NCBI GenBank assembly: GCA_026027325.1
Contig: JAMSLZ010000002.1
Span: forward strand, 2,170,001-2,234,000
Source: Actinomucor elegans
Taxonomy: Eukaryota > Mucoromycota > Mucoromycetes > Mucorales > Mucoraceae
Reading direction: 5' to 3'
Length of the DNA stretch: 64,000 nt
The position numbers were made by a program, and so were the translations under genes. Numbering within the stretch: position 1 is the first letter of the stretch; the number at the start of each line of letters is the position of its first letter. Of the stretch, positions 1 to 12,900 are shown piece after piece. The notes below the pieces were generated by a model. That model had not been told where the DNA came from and searched no databases. It worked only from the letters and a program-made list of their open reading frames with translations.

Positions 1-1323
1 GGAAAGTCTATCCTATTGCAGCCTTTCCATACTCTATTATTCTCTGCTCTTCAAAATTCGAAGTGAAGTGACGGGGCTTAAAACGCGAGATTTTGTGCAA
101 TTATGGTATTGTCCTTTTGGTACGAATTTACGAAAGCCAATCTGATGCCACAACTTTTATTTCGTATAGAAGCAAGAGCATACATTTGAAAAGCTTCAGT
201 CTTTAATTCCAAAGAAAATACAAACGTTCATTTATTTAACAAGGCTATAAATCAACAAATCCTTACTGGGCATTTAATGCAACAACGATATGAAAAATCA
301 AGTTGAGGTTTCATTAGATGCAGCAACTAATTTTAAGCATGGACTACTAATCAACTGTGGCATTTGATCGAGATCCCTGCAATTTCTCATCTTCCAGACT
401 AGGATTATTAAAGAAATTCTTACAATATAAAGTACGATCCATCGACTTTAGTGTTTTAAAATTGTAAGGGACAAAAGAATACTGTGTCGTCAGAGATGCT
501 TAGTACTTTTTCATATTATTATTGTACAATTATCAAACGCTGTTCATTGAAAAGAGTGCGTACTATTTTACATATTTATCAGAAGTTAAAATTGTGCTTG
601 CGTTAGTTGAAGATCTATGTAAGTGTAGTAAGCTTTTCATCACGAGCATCAAGGGGAACAGAGTAATCAATCTCTGATGACTAATAAAGATTTGTGTACA
701 AAGCGATCTTTCCTGATCCTGGTTCAATATCACTTCTGTTTAGTATATCGTGCACAGAATGAGCCACTTCATTTAATAGATATCAATGATTGTATATAAC
801 TCAGCAACTAATAGACAATCCATTCATTCATTAACCACTAAGGCAAACATGTTTGGCAAGGCTTCAGTTCAAAAAGTAGCCGATGGTCGAATAGGCTTAT
901 TGCGACCCTGGTTTGCTTTTGGATGATTCAATTGAATTCTATGATGTTTATATAGAAACCAATTATATTTATTAGTTAAACATGCTATTGACATATCAGA
1001 GTGCAAGTGATGAACACATTATAGACTAAAATCTGTCATTTACTCTATAGGGCAAAAGCTTCTAAATAGCTGCCTGTTTACCGTACATCCTGAATATTGC
1101 TATGATATAGCCTATCTGGAATTAAATGATTAGACATGTATTATGCACTTTGTATAGTACATGTATTGATAATTTAATGATTAGGGTTCTTGTATATGTC
1201 TTGGAACCTGCAATTCGCAAGATGACTCAACATGTAGTGTTACACTACACAATTATACTAATGTATAACTTGCACAATTTTCAATCTCTCACTTTTTTTT
1301 TCTGATTATAAAAGTAACAAGAC
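1..1323. other. Intergenic, no gene seen
   Basis: AT-rich sequence with stops in all frames and no recognisable exon. A stretch near 319-368 resembles part of a degenerate repeat also seen near 50725-50774 (GCAACT at one end, TGTGGCAT at the other). Confidence 0.5.
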
Positions 1324-1758
1324 ATGATATCCTATACTATTGTTGAAAAGCTACCTGATGTACAAACCTATTGCGATATCTGAGTGCAATACAAGTTGTC
1401 CCCAAGAAGTTTGGAATCAGTCACTGTAGGGTTGGCTCGCTCAATTTACGGCGTATCAGTTATTGATGAAGAGTTTGATAAGAAGGTAATTGGAATGGGC
1501 AGAATTATGGGAGATCTTGGCTGTTTTTTTACCATTGTCGACATATGTGTTTTGCCAAATTACCAAAGAAAAGGTATCGGAAAGATCATTATGAAGGCTT
1601 TGATGAAGTTTGTGGAAGAAAAGGTGCCAAAGGATAGTGATGTTACTCTACTTGCTATAGGAGATGCGCAATATCTTTATAAGTAATTCCATTTCTATCC
1701 CACTGCGCCTATGGGTACCATCGCCATGCGATACAGGCGAGATCTGGCTCCTATCTAA
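1324..1758 (+). pseudogene. GNAT N-acetyltransferase, broken copy
   Basis: Translation from the ATG gives a GNAT protein homologous end to end to the intact gene at 1853-2269. Matching landmarks include SIYGVSVI, IGMGR, the acetyl-CoA-loop motif VLPNYQRKGIGK and a C-terminal AMRYRR. Two in-frame stops interrupt it: TGA at 1381-1383 (where CGA would fit) and TAA at 1684-1686, just before the last helix and strand. The frame is otherwise unbroken, so this is a young pseudogene, or less likely a gene read through two stops. Neither stop sits in a convincing intron. It is tail-to-tail with the intact paralogue, which suggests local duplication with inversion followed by decay. Confidence 0.75.
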
Positions 1759-1852
1759 TAAATCTAAAACGAGGAACAAAACTGTCAAATATGAGACTAG
1801 ACCATGTGCTGTAACATTTTTGTGTTTATTCTAATAAATGATCTATAAAATT

Positions 1853-2269
1853 CTATTGTGTGTGTCTATAATACATGCCCAGTGATTCAGGCAAACCAGA
1901 CACAAAACCATACTTTTCATACAAGTATCTAGCATCACCATCTGCCATCAGATTAATATAACAATCACGGGTGGTGTTCGTTTTGATGTAATCCATCAAC
2001 GATGCCATAATAAGACGACCAAGACCCTTCTTTTGATGAGCAGGTAAAACGCAGACATCAGATACTGTTAAACATAAGCTTCCATCACCCACAAGTCTTC
2101 CCATACCGATTGGCGTATTATCTACATCGTTTATTACGGTAACGCCATAAATTGTCTTGGGCAGGGCTTTGGTGGCAGATTCTACAGTTCTAGTCGACAG
2201 GCCAGATTCTTTTCTCAGCATGCAAAAAACCTCTGGGCTGGGAACACTGACGATGATAGAATAGGTCAT
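1853..2269 (-). CDS. GNAT family N-acetyltransferase
   Basis: A 138-residue single-exon protein with the full GNAT fold pattern. It has IGMGRLVGDG, then a strand VSDVCVLPAH, the acetyl-CoA pyrophosphate-binding motif QKKGLGR (residues about 80-86) and a C-terminal YLYEKYGF segment typical of small GNAT enzymes. Such enzymes transfer acetyl from acetyl-CoA to an amine; the substrate cannot be read from sequence. The ATG at 2269 directly precedes the first beta strand and gives the normal family length. It lies about 95 bp from the pseudogene copy, in the opposite orientation. Confidence 0.85.
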   Translation of the reverse strand: MTYSIIVSVPSPEVFCMLRKESGLSTRTVESATKALPKTIYGVTVINDVDNTPIGMGRLVGDGSLCLTVSDVCVLPAHQKKGLGRLIMASLMDYIKTNTTRDCYINLMADGDARYLYEKYGFVSGLPESLGMYYRHTQ

Positions 2270-4451
2270 GGTGCTATAATGGATTTGGTTATTTCACTGT
2301 TCTTCTTAGTGTTGATGATGCCTTCTTACATGAAACTTTGGAGTAGTGTACTGAAAGAAAAGAGAGAAGAAAAGCAGCGCTGCGGTTTGCTTTTAATTAA
2401 TTAGTCCGAACGTCGGAACGATTCTTTTTATCTGATCCTTTTCATTGCTTGGTTTTCCATTTCTACATACTACAGATATTATTTCTTTTTGACATCTAAT
2501 TGTGTGCCATGATATAGATGTTTATAGGCTTGACTAAAAGAAATTGAGTGCTAGTAAAGATACAAAAAAAGGGGCAGTCTAGTAGAATAAAAAAAATTAT
2601 TTGGTATAGTTACATTGTACGAGAAGCTATTCCGATACTGTAAAAAGGAGGTATCATTAAACCTTGTATCACGGGTCGAAAGTCAAGATTCTTTTTTTGA
2701 CACGGAGCCCTTGCATCATCGTTATACTACTCTCTGGATATACTTGAAGGGTCCTTGCCAAATACATGAGATATATAGGCAGAATAATTTAATCCTTCGT
2801 AAATTCTATGGGTAGTTATACTAGCATTAGCATTGGTCTCATGTTACTCTAATAAGGCCCTGAGCTGATTTTGTAGATCAGGCTTTTATTTGAACATAGC
2901 ATATCACAATGAAGCGATAAAGGAGTAAGGATACATAATTGATTGCATCCAATATTGGCGTATTTAGCAAAAGACAACCCGTTTGAAACGACAGATAATG
3001 AAAAGTATCAAATATACTACTGAATAGCTGATAATGAAGTAATAAATGGCGTATAGGTACTGATATGCGGTATCAGACCAGTTAAAGATCAAAAGCTGAA
3101 GGGCATACAATATATATCATACGGCTTTCTTCATACGATGAATATATATTACAGAAGCGTCTTATAAGACATCACACGATATTAGCTGTATAGGCCTGAA
3201 GAAGTCATAAAAGTGAACAAGAAACGTTACAGACACTATTATCTTCTTGCTTTGATTGCTATTATCAGATCAAGCGGAGTTATAAATATAGGTACCACCA
3301 ACTAGTTCAGCAACCCTTTATAATAATTCATGGACTACTCAGATTCGACATTTGATTCTTTCTTTTTTCTTTAGCAAATTCGTTACTCTCATTATAAAAA
3401 AAGTTATACATTGATAGGCTTCAAAAATCAATAGTCATCTTGCTAATATTAAAGTTCTGAAAGGATTCCAAAACATATCTATATTAAAATCTGCCTTTGT
3501 ATTTATTTATTTTTTATTTGTGCATAGAAAGTTTGGTTGATTATTATGAACACAAAGCCTAGCGAAAGAGCTTTTAATATGTTATTCAGTTCATAGATGT
3601 ATAGATCTCTTGCCCAATCTCGATCAAATGTTGCAACCGACAAGTTTTTCGCATTCAAACTAACAATTGATTTTATTGGAACTTTTATTTAATTCAAAGT
3701 ACAATGGATATAGGATATTTATTAATTGAAACAAGTTGTCCTGCATGTACTGTACTAATTCACTCGATACTAATTAATCTATATATGCTTGTTGAGTTTT
3801 ATAAAGTGTACGTTCATTGAAACGCCCACGTTTTGATAGATCCCTGCTATGGCAACCGAGTTGCATTCGTAGTAAATCTGTTATTGTTTATGTTAACTCC
3901 TCCAATCTTTAATGTATGCAATTTAAAACCAACCTTGGCAGGCGCCCGCATTTTTATTCCAAAGCTTATCCTAGGTGATGCATTATAATATTCATAGAAA
4001 TATACTTCTTCAAATCCTGCAGCTCGACAGAGTTCAAGCATAGAAACGCCATCTTCTTATCACTTCTACTGAACTATTGGAAGTCACAACGCATTGCTTA
4101 TCATTCAAGAGCATAATCGCATATCTATAGTAACCAATGTTGTTTACAACAATAAGGTCATATATATACAATTACCAACAGACGAACAGTAGCTAATGCA
4201 AAACGATATAGGTTTATTGGAGTCAATCTAGATGCTATTTTCAAATTATATTAAAACCATCAATCCATTACTCAGCTTTGATTATAAACATAATTAGTTA
4301 ATAATACGCCATCAAAGCGCCGATATGCTATTTTGCATGACTGCAGCTTCTATCGAAATGGTCAGCCAACTGTTTGATAAATATAAAAAGGACCATAAAG
4401 GACCATGCTTTTTCTTTCTTTCTTTTTTCTTATAACTTAAAGTAAACAATT
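2270..4451. other. Intergenic with one degenerate repeat copy
   Basis: No supported gene. The segment 3604-3640 closely resembles 50700-50736 (30 of 37 positions, most differences C/T) and belongs to the dispersed repeat described in the findings. A short minus-strand open segment at about 3847-4055 looks protein-like but has no start, partner exon or family match. Confidence 0.45.
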
Positions 4452-5209
4452 ATGGCTCCCATCAAAATAATATGCGCTGGCTATGTTCGTACCGGAAGTA
4501 ATAGTCTCAGTCATGCACTTGATATACTTGGGTAAGCGTATATAAACAATAATTCTATTATCAAAAATATTAGCTACAATAATATGATTATAGCTACAAG
4601 TGCCACCATGTGATGGATGTATTGGAGGATCCCAAATCCGCGAATAACTTCCGCTCTTTCTGCAATGCTTACCTAAATCGAGATGAACTTGACCTTGACG
4701 AGCTGTACAAAGATTATGACGCTGCAGCAGACGTCCCAGCGGCTTGTTTTTATAAAGAGATGCTAGCCAAGTATCCAGAAGCCAAGGTAATTCTAACTGA
4801 ACGGCCTGTCGAAGATTGGTTCAAGTCTGTACAAAACACCATCTTCAAGACCAGAGGGGCCATTGTAAGTGATCCTACTAGTCCACACTATGAGCTGAGT
4901 CGATTTGGATTGGAACTCGTTTTCGATGGTCTAATGAAGGATCCTGAAAACCTTGGTCGTAAAGAGCTATTTATAAAAAAGTATTTATATCACAACGCTG
5001 AAGTGAAGAGATTGGTTCCTGCCGAGAAGCTTTATGTGATGCAGATAGGTGAAGGCTGGGAAGGCTTATGCAGGTTTCTTGGAAACGATATCCCTGATGT
5101 GCCCTACCCTAGTAGTAATACTACTAACTCGTTTAATCAATCTTTTAAGATTGACATGCCTAAGTGTGTTGAAGAAAGTGAAGTAACTGCAGTGAATATA
5201 AAGACGTAA
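4452..5209 (+). CDS. Sulfotransferase-like P-loop protein (Sulfotransfer_4 type)
   Basis: Two exons, 4452-4531 and 4594-5209, joined across a 62-nt intron (GTAAGC...TAG), giving 231 residues. The N-terminus reads IICAGYVRTGSNSLSHALDI, the 5'-PSB/PAPS P-loop of the Sulfotransfer_4 family (GxxRTGTxSL). It is followed by LGYKCHHVMDV and, about 60 residues later, VILTERPVEDWFKSV, the second conserved block of this family. These fungal proteins are annotated as sulfotransferases or P-loop hydrolases; few have a tested substrate. The first exon is too short for simple ORF calling, so a one-exon model from the ATG at 4610 would miss the P-loop. Confidence 0.85.
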
Positions 5210-5384
5210 GCCATCAAGCATATAATCTCAATATAGCACCATTTATTTCTCGTTTGTCTTAAAATATCTGACTAAATATCTAATAAAAAAGGATTTATCC
5301 ACTTCATTATGCTTATGTATTGCTGAAGCCTGTAGCTAGCCAACGTAATCAGGCGCTTCATACAATTCCATACAATTAGTAGCA

Positions 5385-5424
<40 letters not shown>

Positions 5425-5927
5425 GCGTGTGTTGGAAAACAGCAATAGTTGGTTGTGTATTTTGCGTATATGATAAGCGGGTTTTATTGTATTATTTTAA
5501 ATAAAAACAAAATTCTCATCTTCGAAGAAAACATCTCTTTTATGACAACTTACGCGATAATGAGGGTCATAGTCTTTAAGGTTGATTGTAAAGGGTGTAA
5601 CATGGATATCAAATACAGGTGGGAACATTTAGTAAGTGTGACAGGGAGAAAAAAGATGAATACTAGAAACGGTTTCTTTGCCTTTACATACTGTGATATA
5701 AGTAGAAGAGAGCCTAGTTTTCGTGATATATTAAGAGATAACAGTGTATGATATAATACACTGATAGTAATGACAAGAAACTGAAACTACGACATGTAAC
5801 ATTAACTATTAAGAAATAAATAGTTCATCCAATGCTCCCAAGTACGCAGGCTTTTCGAGATCAATCTCATCAGTTAAAACTTCAAATAACGTGTAATCTG
5901 TTTAAAATGTTATCAAGTATAATTAGT
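5210..5927. repeat. Intergenic with (TA)n microsatellite
   Basis: A perfect TA dinucleotide run lies at about 5386-5417, followed by a short TG-rich tail. The open frame at 5449-5751 has no ATG at its start, no family resemblance and biased AT-rich codons, so it is not called. The stretch ends at the VPS16 stop codon. Confidence 0.7.
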
Positions 5928-8900
5928 TTATTTTGCATTAAGCTGTGCAAGAAGTGAATCTAGTTCTTGAGCTACGTTATGGTTTGTACATTTGGCTCGC
6001 ACTTCCCTATAGAAATGATGAGTTTCTCTCAATGTGACTTCCAACATTTTTCGAGTTACCTGAGTCCTTCTATGTCCTTGTTCAAGTAGGCTTGTTCTCC
6101 TGCTTCTTTGAATGCTCCAATCTTTATAAACAGCATAGGTCTTACAGGAGGATCGCACTTGAGAATATACTTTGAAGCTTCCTGGTACTGTCTTGCCTTG
6201 ATACATTCTTCGACAAATGGCTAATTGTATAATGTATTAATACATTGGTTGTTAGCTACAGCTTTTTATTTTACCTCGTAGCCGATAGGCGACTTCTTGC
6301 TTTTAGCAAGCTTTTCTAAGGTTTCCCAGTCTCTCACTTCGACCAAAGCGCGAAGCTTAACCCACCAGAACCTACATGTAAGCTTCAATACACATGCTGT
6401 CCAATTGACGTTTATCTATTTACCGCTTGTCTGGAATCTTAAAGTCAGCCTTTATCTTGGATGCTTTGTTATGCTGGCCTAGCGTCGTACATTTATATAT
6501 AGTTTCACTAGTAGATAGGCCAGTAAAAGATTGTTGGGTATCTTTCTCAAGTGTTAATTGGAACTGGAGCAGTTTTATTGCTTCCTCAACAGCCTAGATA
6601 TTCAGGTATGTTGGAGATCTCTTGTCTTTTTCTTTTTTTGGTATAGTTTAGTTACCTTAGCTTCAAAGGCTTGTTCGCGATGTTCACTGTAGGTCTTGCT
6701 AGCTATTTTGAGCTTTTTGATACGTTCCGCAATGTCCTTTACACAAACTGTAAGTCTCACATACTTGAATCAGGTGTGATACTAACCATTTCGCTGAAAC
6801 CTTCATTCAGCACAATGTTAGCACTATCAATGCGTCTGTCATCTTGGTAATAAAAGTCCTTGAGAAGCTCTGTATCTTGCTCTTTACAATATACCTCCAG
6901 AAGATTACAAGCCATTGGCTTATTGTTGATAGTTCTAAAGAACTCACCCAATGGCAGCTTACGCTTTAAATGAAAAATAACAAGGTACACTAGACATATT
7001 ACTCGTTATTTTATCTCCTTTCAAATCTTTTTTTTTTTTTTTTTGTACATACCTAAATCTGTATCGCCACTTTCAATTGCTTTGATCAAAGCGGTTTCAT
7101 CTTCTTGCATAGAAATTAACAATGGTACTTGATCAGAAGCTCTTGGTTCGTAATCCAATAGCTTTGTAGCTAAACGCGTTTGACCCGCATCGTGTGCAGT
7201 TTTGGCTATCTCTGCGTAAGAAAGTCCAGGCTTTTTTGCCAGTTTATCGACAATGGTACGACAGACAGTCTCTTCGTCTTCTGTGGATGATTTAATCTTT
7301 TCGCAAGCCCAATGGATCAAAATTTTATCAGTACGTAGCTTGAGATATTCTGCAATACGGATAGCCAGCAAGTGGTTGTTGCGATTGATTAAACGGTCGA
7401 TCAAAACGTCAGGACCAAGTCGTTTATATCTATAAACAAGATGAGTATTGAGAAATTATTTGTTTGTGAGAGACGTACTGGGCATAAGTTAAAGGGATAC
7501 CAATATCATGACGTCGTACAGCATTGAGAACACGAATGGTTTGAGCCATATCGACAAAGCTGTTGGCATTATAGTTTTCTAAAAAGCATTTACCAAAGGA
7601 AGCTGCTTTCAACAGAGAACACTGAAGTGTCTTGTTGAATTCGAATCCAGCTGCTTCAATGCAGCTGTCAACGGCGTCAATGAGCTCTGCTTTAATAGTA
7701 CGTATGTTCTCGTCTGCTTTGGGACTTTTATTCTGAGATAGATTGAGTGGATTTTTTCATTAAGCAAGGCTATTGTCTTACCTCATAATGATCCAAGGCG
7801 TCGTATAACATGGCTGGTGGTGCAGTAGAACCAAACAGAAAGATCGATTGTGTGGATGCTAATCGAGAATAAGGGTCAATCTTATTAAGACAATCTATAA
7901 TATATAGTACCTGGCACTTTCTGAAGCAACTCGCATTTTTCATTACTAATGATACGCACACCATCGATTTCAGAAGCAAGATAGATAGGGTCTTCGTAGG
8001 TATACTTGATCCAATCTCCAAAAGGACCTACCATCAAGACAATCTTGTCCCAATACAACACTACGGAATCCGTACCACACCAAACCAATTGTTGAGGTGC
8101 AATCTTTGATTTGGTCGAATATTCAGACAAATTCTTTTGAAAGTCTGTAGAAACCACCCACAATTTACCATCGGATGTAAATAAGGCGAGAAATTTGCCG
8201 TTAGGTGATACTACCATCTTTGTAAAAGGACCTTGGCTTAGATGCTGATCGGTAACTTCTTTGCTATCTACTACCAGAATAGTAGATCCCGTAGCAATCA
8301 ATACTTCAACATGTCGGCTAAGTGTGAATTGAGGTGGCACTACGGTCCAGCTATGAAGGGGTTCATCCAATTTTAGCTCAGCCATAGCTTTTGGTTGCGG
8401 TTCATCAAAATTGGTAACAGAGATTAGTTGATATTTGCCTGTCATTGCTACTAACCCTCCACCATATATCTGACAGTCAATAATGCCGTCGTTCTTGGCA
8501 TCCTTTAGAGACCAACAGTTAGTTTACTGCTCGGAAAACTCAAACTGAGAACTGTTACCTTGCCCAATGAAAATTGAGTGTATTTGCCGTGTAAAGTGTA
8601 TAATCTAACTGATCCATCGTCTGTTACAACAACTAGCTGCTCTTGATCTGTCCAACCCAATGATACAATGCGTCCTTTATCCCACTAATGACAAACTTAA
8701 TCTATATATATATACTGCCAAACCTCTTCTGGGGACACGTACCTGAATCTGCTCAATCAGTCTGCCAGCGCTTGTATACATGTATATCGTAGGCTTAATA
8801 GGTTGCTGCTTTTGAAGTAATAGCACTTTCTTATCGTCTCTTATCATGGCTAATACCGTGAATGTTTAGTAGCTTCTCGACTATGCAATATCTCTCACGC

Positions 8901-9166
8901 GTTACCGATAGGGCCACCATAGGGAGCGCCTGCTATTAAAAACTTGGAAAGGTCTGTTTGGTTCCATGGTAAAAGATAGACTTCTTGCTTCCTTGAATTT
9001 GAATTGCATAAGATGAAACAGAAAGGTTTACGAGTGAATGATTTATTACCTATAGAAGCGATCCTGTTTTTCACGAAAAAAAAAGTTATATATTATCCTC
9101 TATTTTGTAGTATGTATTGTATATTACGTTTAATTCTGTCCAGTCTGACATTGGATTAGGAATCAT
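5928..9166 (-). CDS. VPS16: VPS16, HOPS/CORVET tethering subunit
   Basis: Fifteen exons: 9128-9166, 9050-9063, 8906-8991, 8743-8849, 8559-8684, 7911-8502, 7782-7858, 7479-7732, 7053-7429, 6787-6989, 6656-6736, 6424-6593, 6275-6371, 6060-6220, 5928-6006. They total 2463 nt, an exact frame for 820 residues (human VPS16 is 839). The N-terminal beta-propeller shows [15 protein letters not shown] and [17 protein letters not shown]. The C-terminal alpha-solenoid shows [61 protein letters not shown] and a final [14 protein letters not shown]16 is the core subunit shared by HOPS and CORVET that tethers endosomes and vacuoles for SNARE-driven fusion. Exon 2 is only 14 nt. A poly-A run in the intron at 6990-7052 makes that intron longer. 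It diverges from the nucleoporin gene at 9957. Confidence 0.93.
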
Positions 9167-9391
9167 TATGATAATATTATTGCTTAGAAGGGGGTGGGGG
9201 AAACCTGCAAACTCAAGTAAATCACGCCCATAAAGTGTATCAAAAAGGGCTTTGTAAACGGAGGTCAAATATAATCGAACTTGATTGGCCGTACTATTTT
9301 GAACAATTTGGGAAACTTTTGCTCCAGGCTTTGGAACATATTATACTTAATACAACCTGTATATACATTTGTATACCAAGTAGCAATCAGT

Positions 9392-9431
<40 letters not shown>

Positions 9432-9956
9432 GAATTGATTTATGAATTGAATGGCATAGAATAAAGCTACATAGATAAATATCAAAAGTTGAAGAAATTT
9501 AGCATCAATAGTCGATGTAAGATTTTGACAATGCTTAAGTGTAACTTTAAATGCAAGAACTACAGAATACTGGAAACTCGTGTTTTTGGAAAAGCATGTC
9601 ATTTGGAATATGAGTTTGAGGAATTAAGAGCAGAGAGGTATACCTTACAACAAATCAAAAGATTGCCAAAAAAATAACGTTCGTCTATAAAGTAACATGT
9701 TCTTGCAAGAGTGGTCAGATTTCAGCTCATAAACGCTGTATGATGATTGTAATTCGATTTCACTTGATAATACATGTACTTTCTTGCTCGTAATACAGCT
9801 ATCCAAATGACAAACTAGCAATAAGCAGACCAGGTATTACCTTGAACTGAACCGTGACTATCGAAAAAAAAAACTCTGGCCTCTTGCACATAATTCGTGA
9901 AATAGCGCGTTTTTTCTCCCTTTCTTCTTTTTCTTTAGCATTTTTGATTGTTGATC
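9167..9956. repeat. Divergent intergenic region with poly-A31
   Basis: About 790 bp separates the VPS16 and nucleoporin start codons and presumably holds both promoters. It contains an uninterrupted A run at 9397-9427. The open frames crossing it (for example 9489-9677) have lysine-rich AT-driven composition and no family match. Confidence 0.6.
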
Positions 9957-12900
9957 ATGAACTCTAGTCCCGAGAAGACAATTGCGGCTGTCCGTGAAGC
10001 GACCGCAGTGATTGATAGCAAGAGTGTTATTGACCGTCAGTTTCCTGATCTTCACAACGCGTTTTCAGGTAACAAATGTGTATAAATGCTTTGCCAAACA
10101 AAGGCTAACCTTGTATAATAGACCCACCTCTCTACACTGCTGCTAAAGCCGATGTGGTATCGCCTATTACTTTAAAACAAAACTTGACTATGCCTATTAG
10201 TGGATTAGACGCCATTAAACAATGTAAAACCAACAAGTCTGAACTTATACACACTATGACTTATTTTCTTTTATAACAGTTCAACCTAACAGTCCTTGCG
10301 GTGTTGTACCAAGCATCAATCGAGCTTATTTTGTTGTGAAGAACTGTCTTCATTTATGGGATTATGTCGAAAGGTAAACTGCGAGTTGATATCAAACGAG
10401 TGTAAATACTAACTCGCATATAAGCCAAGATGTAGTTGTTCATGAAGAAGAAGATGATATTGTTGGTGTTGGATTTGTCAAACCCAAAGCCAACATCTTT
10501 AACGACGATATTAAACAGTTGTTAATTATTTCAACTACTAGAGAAGTCAAGATTACTGCTGTCAGCTACAAACGTTCTACCGGCTTTAAATTATATCGTA
10601 CTGACATGACAACCAATACAGCTGGTGTCAATATGGTTAATATTATTGGAACAAGCCGCGGGCGCGTATTTATGTTGGGCCGAGATGGCAATGTGTGGGA
10701 GCTGGATTACAGAGTAAAGTATTATATGAAAAGAGTGGATCTGTGCACTAATCACTTTGTAAGTAGAACGAAGAAGGGTGGTTCACTAGTCGATGCTCTA
10801 AAAAGCTACATACACAAACAAGTAACCTTGGATTCCTTATGGGCAGATTAAAAGAACCAGTTGTTCAAATTGCGGTCAATGAAGCAGGCACTGTTTTATA
10901 TCAACTCACATCGAATTCATCAATTCATGTTACATATCTCGGTCAAGATGATATTACTTTCAACACAGTATCCAAAAAGATGGATGTGTTTGTTGATGCA
11001 CGCAGAACGAACGCGGGAACGAATCACCTCAACAAAAATGATTTTAAGATTGTATCTATTCATCCTACCTCTGCAGAATCTATTGGTTATCATTTGGTTG
11101 CTGTTACTTCAACTGGATGTCGCATTTACTATAATCATCATAAAGATAGCCAGCCTTCCAAATATGATGATCCACCTACTGGACTTGTTACTATTCACGT
11201 TAGAACTCCATCCGACCAATTTACCACCTCAGATCGTGCCAGTCATGCCATCTATAATAAAGGCCTCTTGATGCTTGTCAAAAACCAACAAGCCGACCCA
11301 ACTCAAGATCAAATCGTCACTTTTTCACCTGATCTAGGCAGCTTGACCAACTGTACATCTACCGCCTCTGTCAAGCTAACAGAATTCTATGGTGCTATCA
11401 ATATCCATGGTAAAGTCTTGGCTATGGTTGAATCTCCTTCAGCGTACAAACTGAATGAATTGACCGCGCCTTACAACTCACCTGCTCGTCACTTTCTCGT
11501 CCTTACTACCTCTGGTCTCTCGATTCTCGTCAAGCAAAGACCAGTGGATATGCTTTATAGATTAATAGCTTCAGCTGGACAAGATGTCGTGTATCGCCTT
11601 AGAGAGTTTGATGATTTCTTTGGTCACTTTGGCTATGTGAATAGCTGTTCGCTTTGTTTAAGTTTGATCTGTTCTGCTTCTGCGGCAGCACCTGAAAAGA
11701 AGGAGATATATGACGTTGAACCAGTGACAGAAGTAGTAGAACAAGGTGCCAAGGTGCTTTTGGAGAGATTTGGTCAAATCCTATCAAGTTTGAATGACAG
11801 TACCGGCCATCAATATACCAGTAGACATGACGGTTTGGCTCTATTCATCTATCGTGTAGTAGGCTCTATTTGGGACAAGTATCTTGTTACTGTGAAAGAT
11901 AAGGTTTATAGCAGTCCAGTATCAAAGACGGAACTCAAAGACATACAAAAGGTGATGAGAAAGCTAGACACATTTTTGGAAAAGTAACATCAACAAATTA
12001 AAAATAACACGATGATTCAAAACTAACCTGCTCATTAGGAACCTTCAATTATTCCCTACTACACCTGCCAGTCCTGAAACTAAATCCTTTGCTAATCTGC
12101 GTGAATTGGTAGTTTACTGGACTGAAGCTGTCTCTTTCTTTGATTACTTGATCGAAACTGGTCTCACACCCATCATGCAATTATTGAAGCCAGAGTCTCA
12201 AGCTAATCTTTTGCAAACCAACATGAAGCGACTACTAAGCACACCCGAAGGCCATTCCTTGGCCAGAGATTTAGCCTCTGCACTTATTGGTCATACCTTT
12301 AAACTCAATGAAAGCGTTGCCTATGTCACTGATATTCTTTCACAACGCTTTGGTTCCTTCTGCAGTGGTAACGATGTCATATTCTATGATGCTGCTAAAA
12401 ACATCTATTCTGCACGTAATGCTCCCAATACCAGTCAAGCCAAGGCCATTTTGACCCAATCCTTGAATACTCTGGTTCGAATTGCTCTGCATATTCCCGT
12501 CGAGTATGCTACTGAAGTCGCTGATCAATTCGCGGCCCAGGGTTATCACGGCTATGGTATTCGATTCGCTGTTGCTTGTGCTCATGCACGTGATCCTCAA
12601 AATGTTACTACTGCTTGTGTTGAAGCCGGTATGCCTGCTAATGACCCCAGAATTCAAGTGTACAAAGCAAAAAAACCCTTTTATGACATTGCCTTCAAGC
12701 TGGTTCACGATGTAGTGACAAAGTTTATTAATGCAGCTTCAAATGACAGCCATGTAAAGGATGTGATGAGAGAAGCCTTTAGTTACGATGATAGAGCATA
12801 TCAATACTACATGTATGAAAAGTTTATGGAAAAGAAGCTTGGCCAAGAATTAATCAAGGTAAAAGAAAACAGTCCAATCAGTGACATTGGCCTTTGTTAA

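Noticed and set aside
2615..2815. 66-codon plus-strand frame
   Set aside because: It starts at TTG, has no ATG, no family resemblance and lies in low-complexity intergenic DNA.
3847..4055. Minus-strand open segment with LELCRAAGFEEVYFYEYY text
   Set aside because: It reads like protein, but it has a stop just upstream, no partner exon, no family match and a terminal Asn-rich stretch. It may be a relic, but it is not supportable as a gene.
5449..5751. 100-codon plus-strand frame after the TA repeat
   Set aside because: No ATG at its beginning, AT-driven composition and no domain.
9489..9677. 62-codon frame next to the A31 run
   Set aside because: Lysine-rich and AT-driven, no homologue recognised, and the Cys spacing does not form a known zinc motif.
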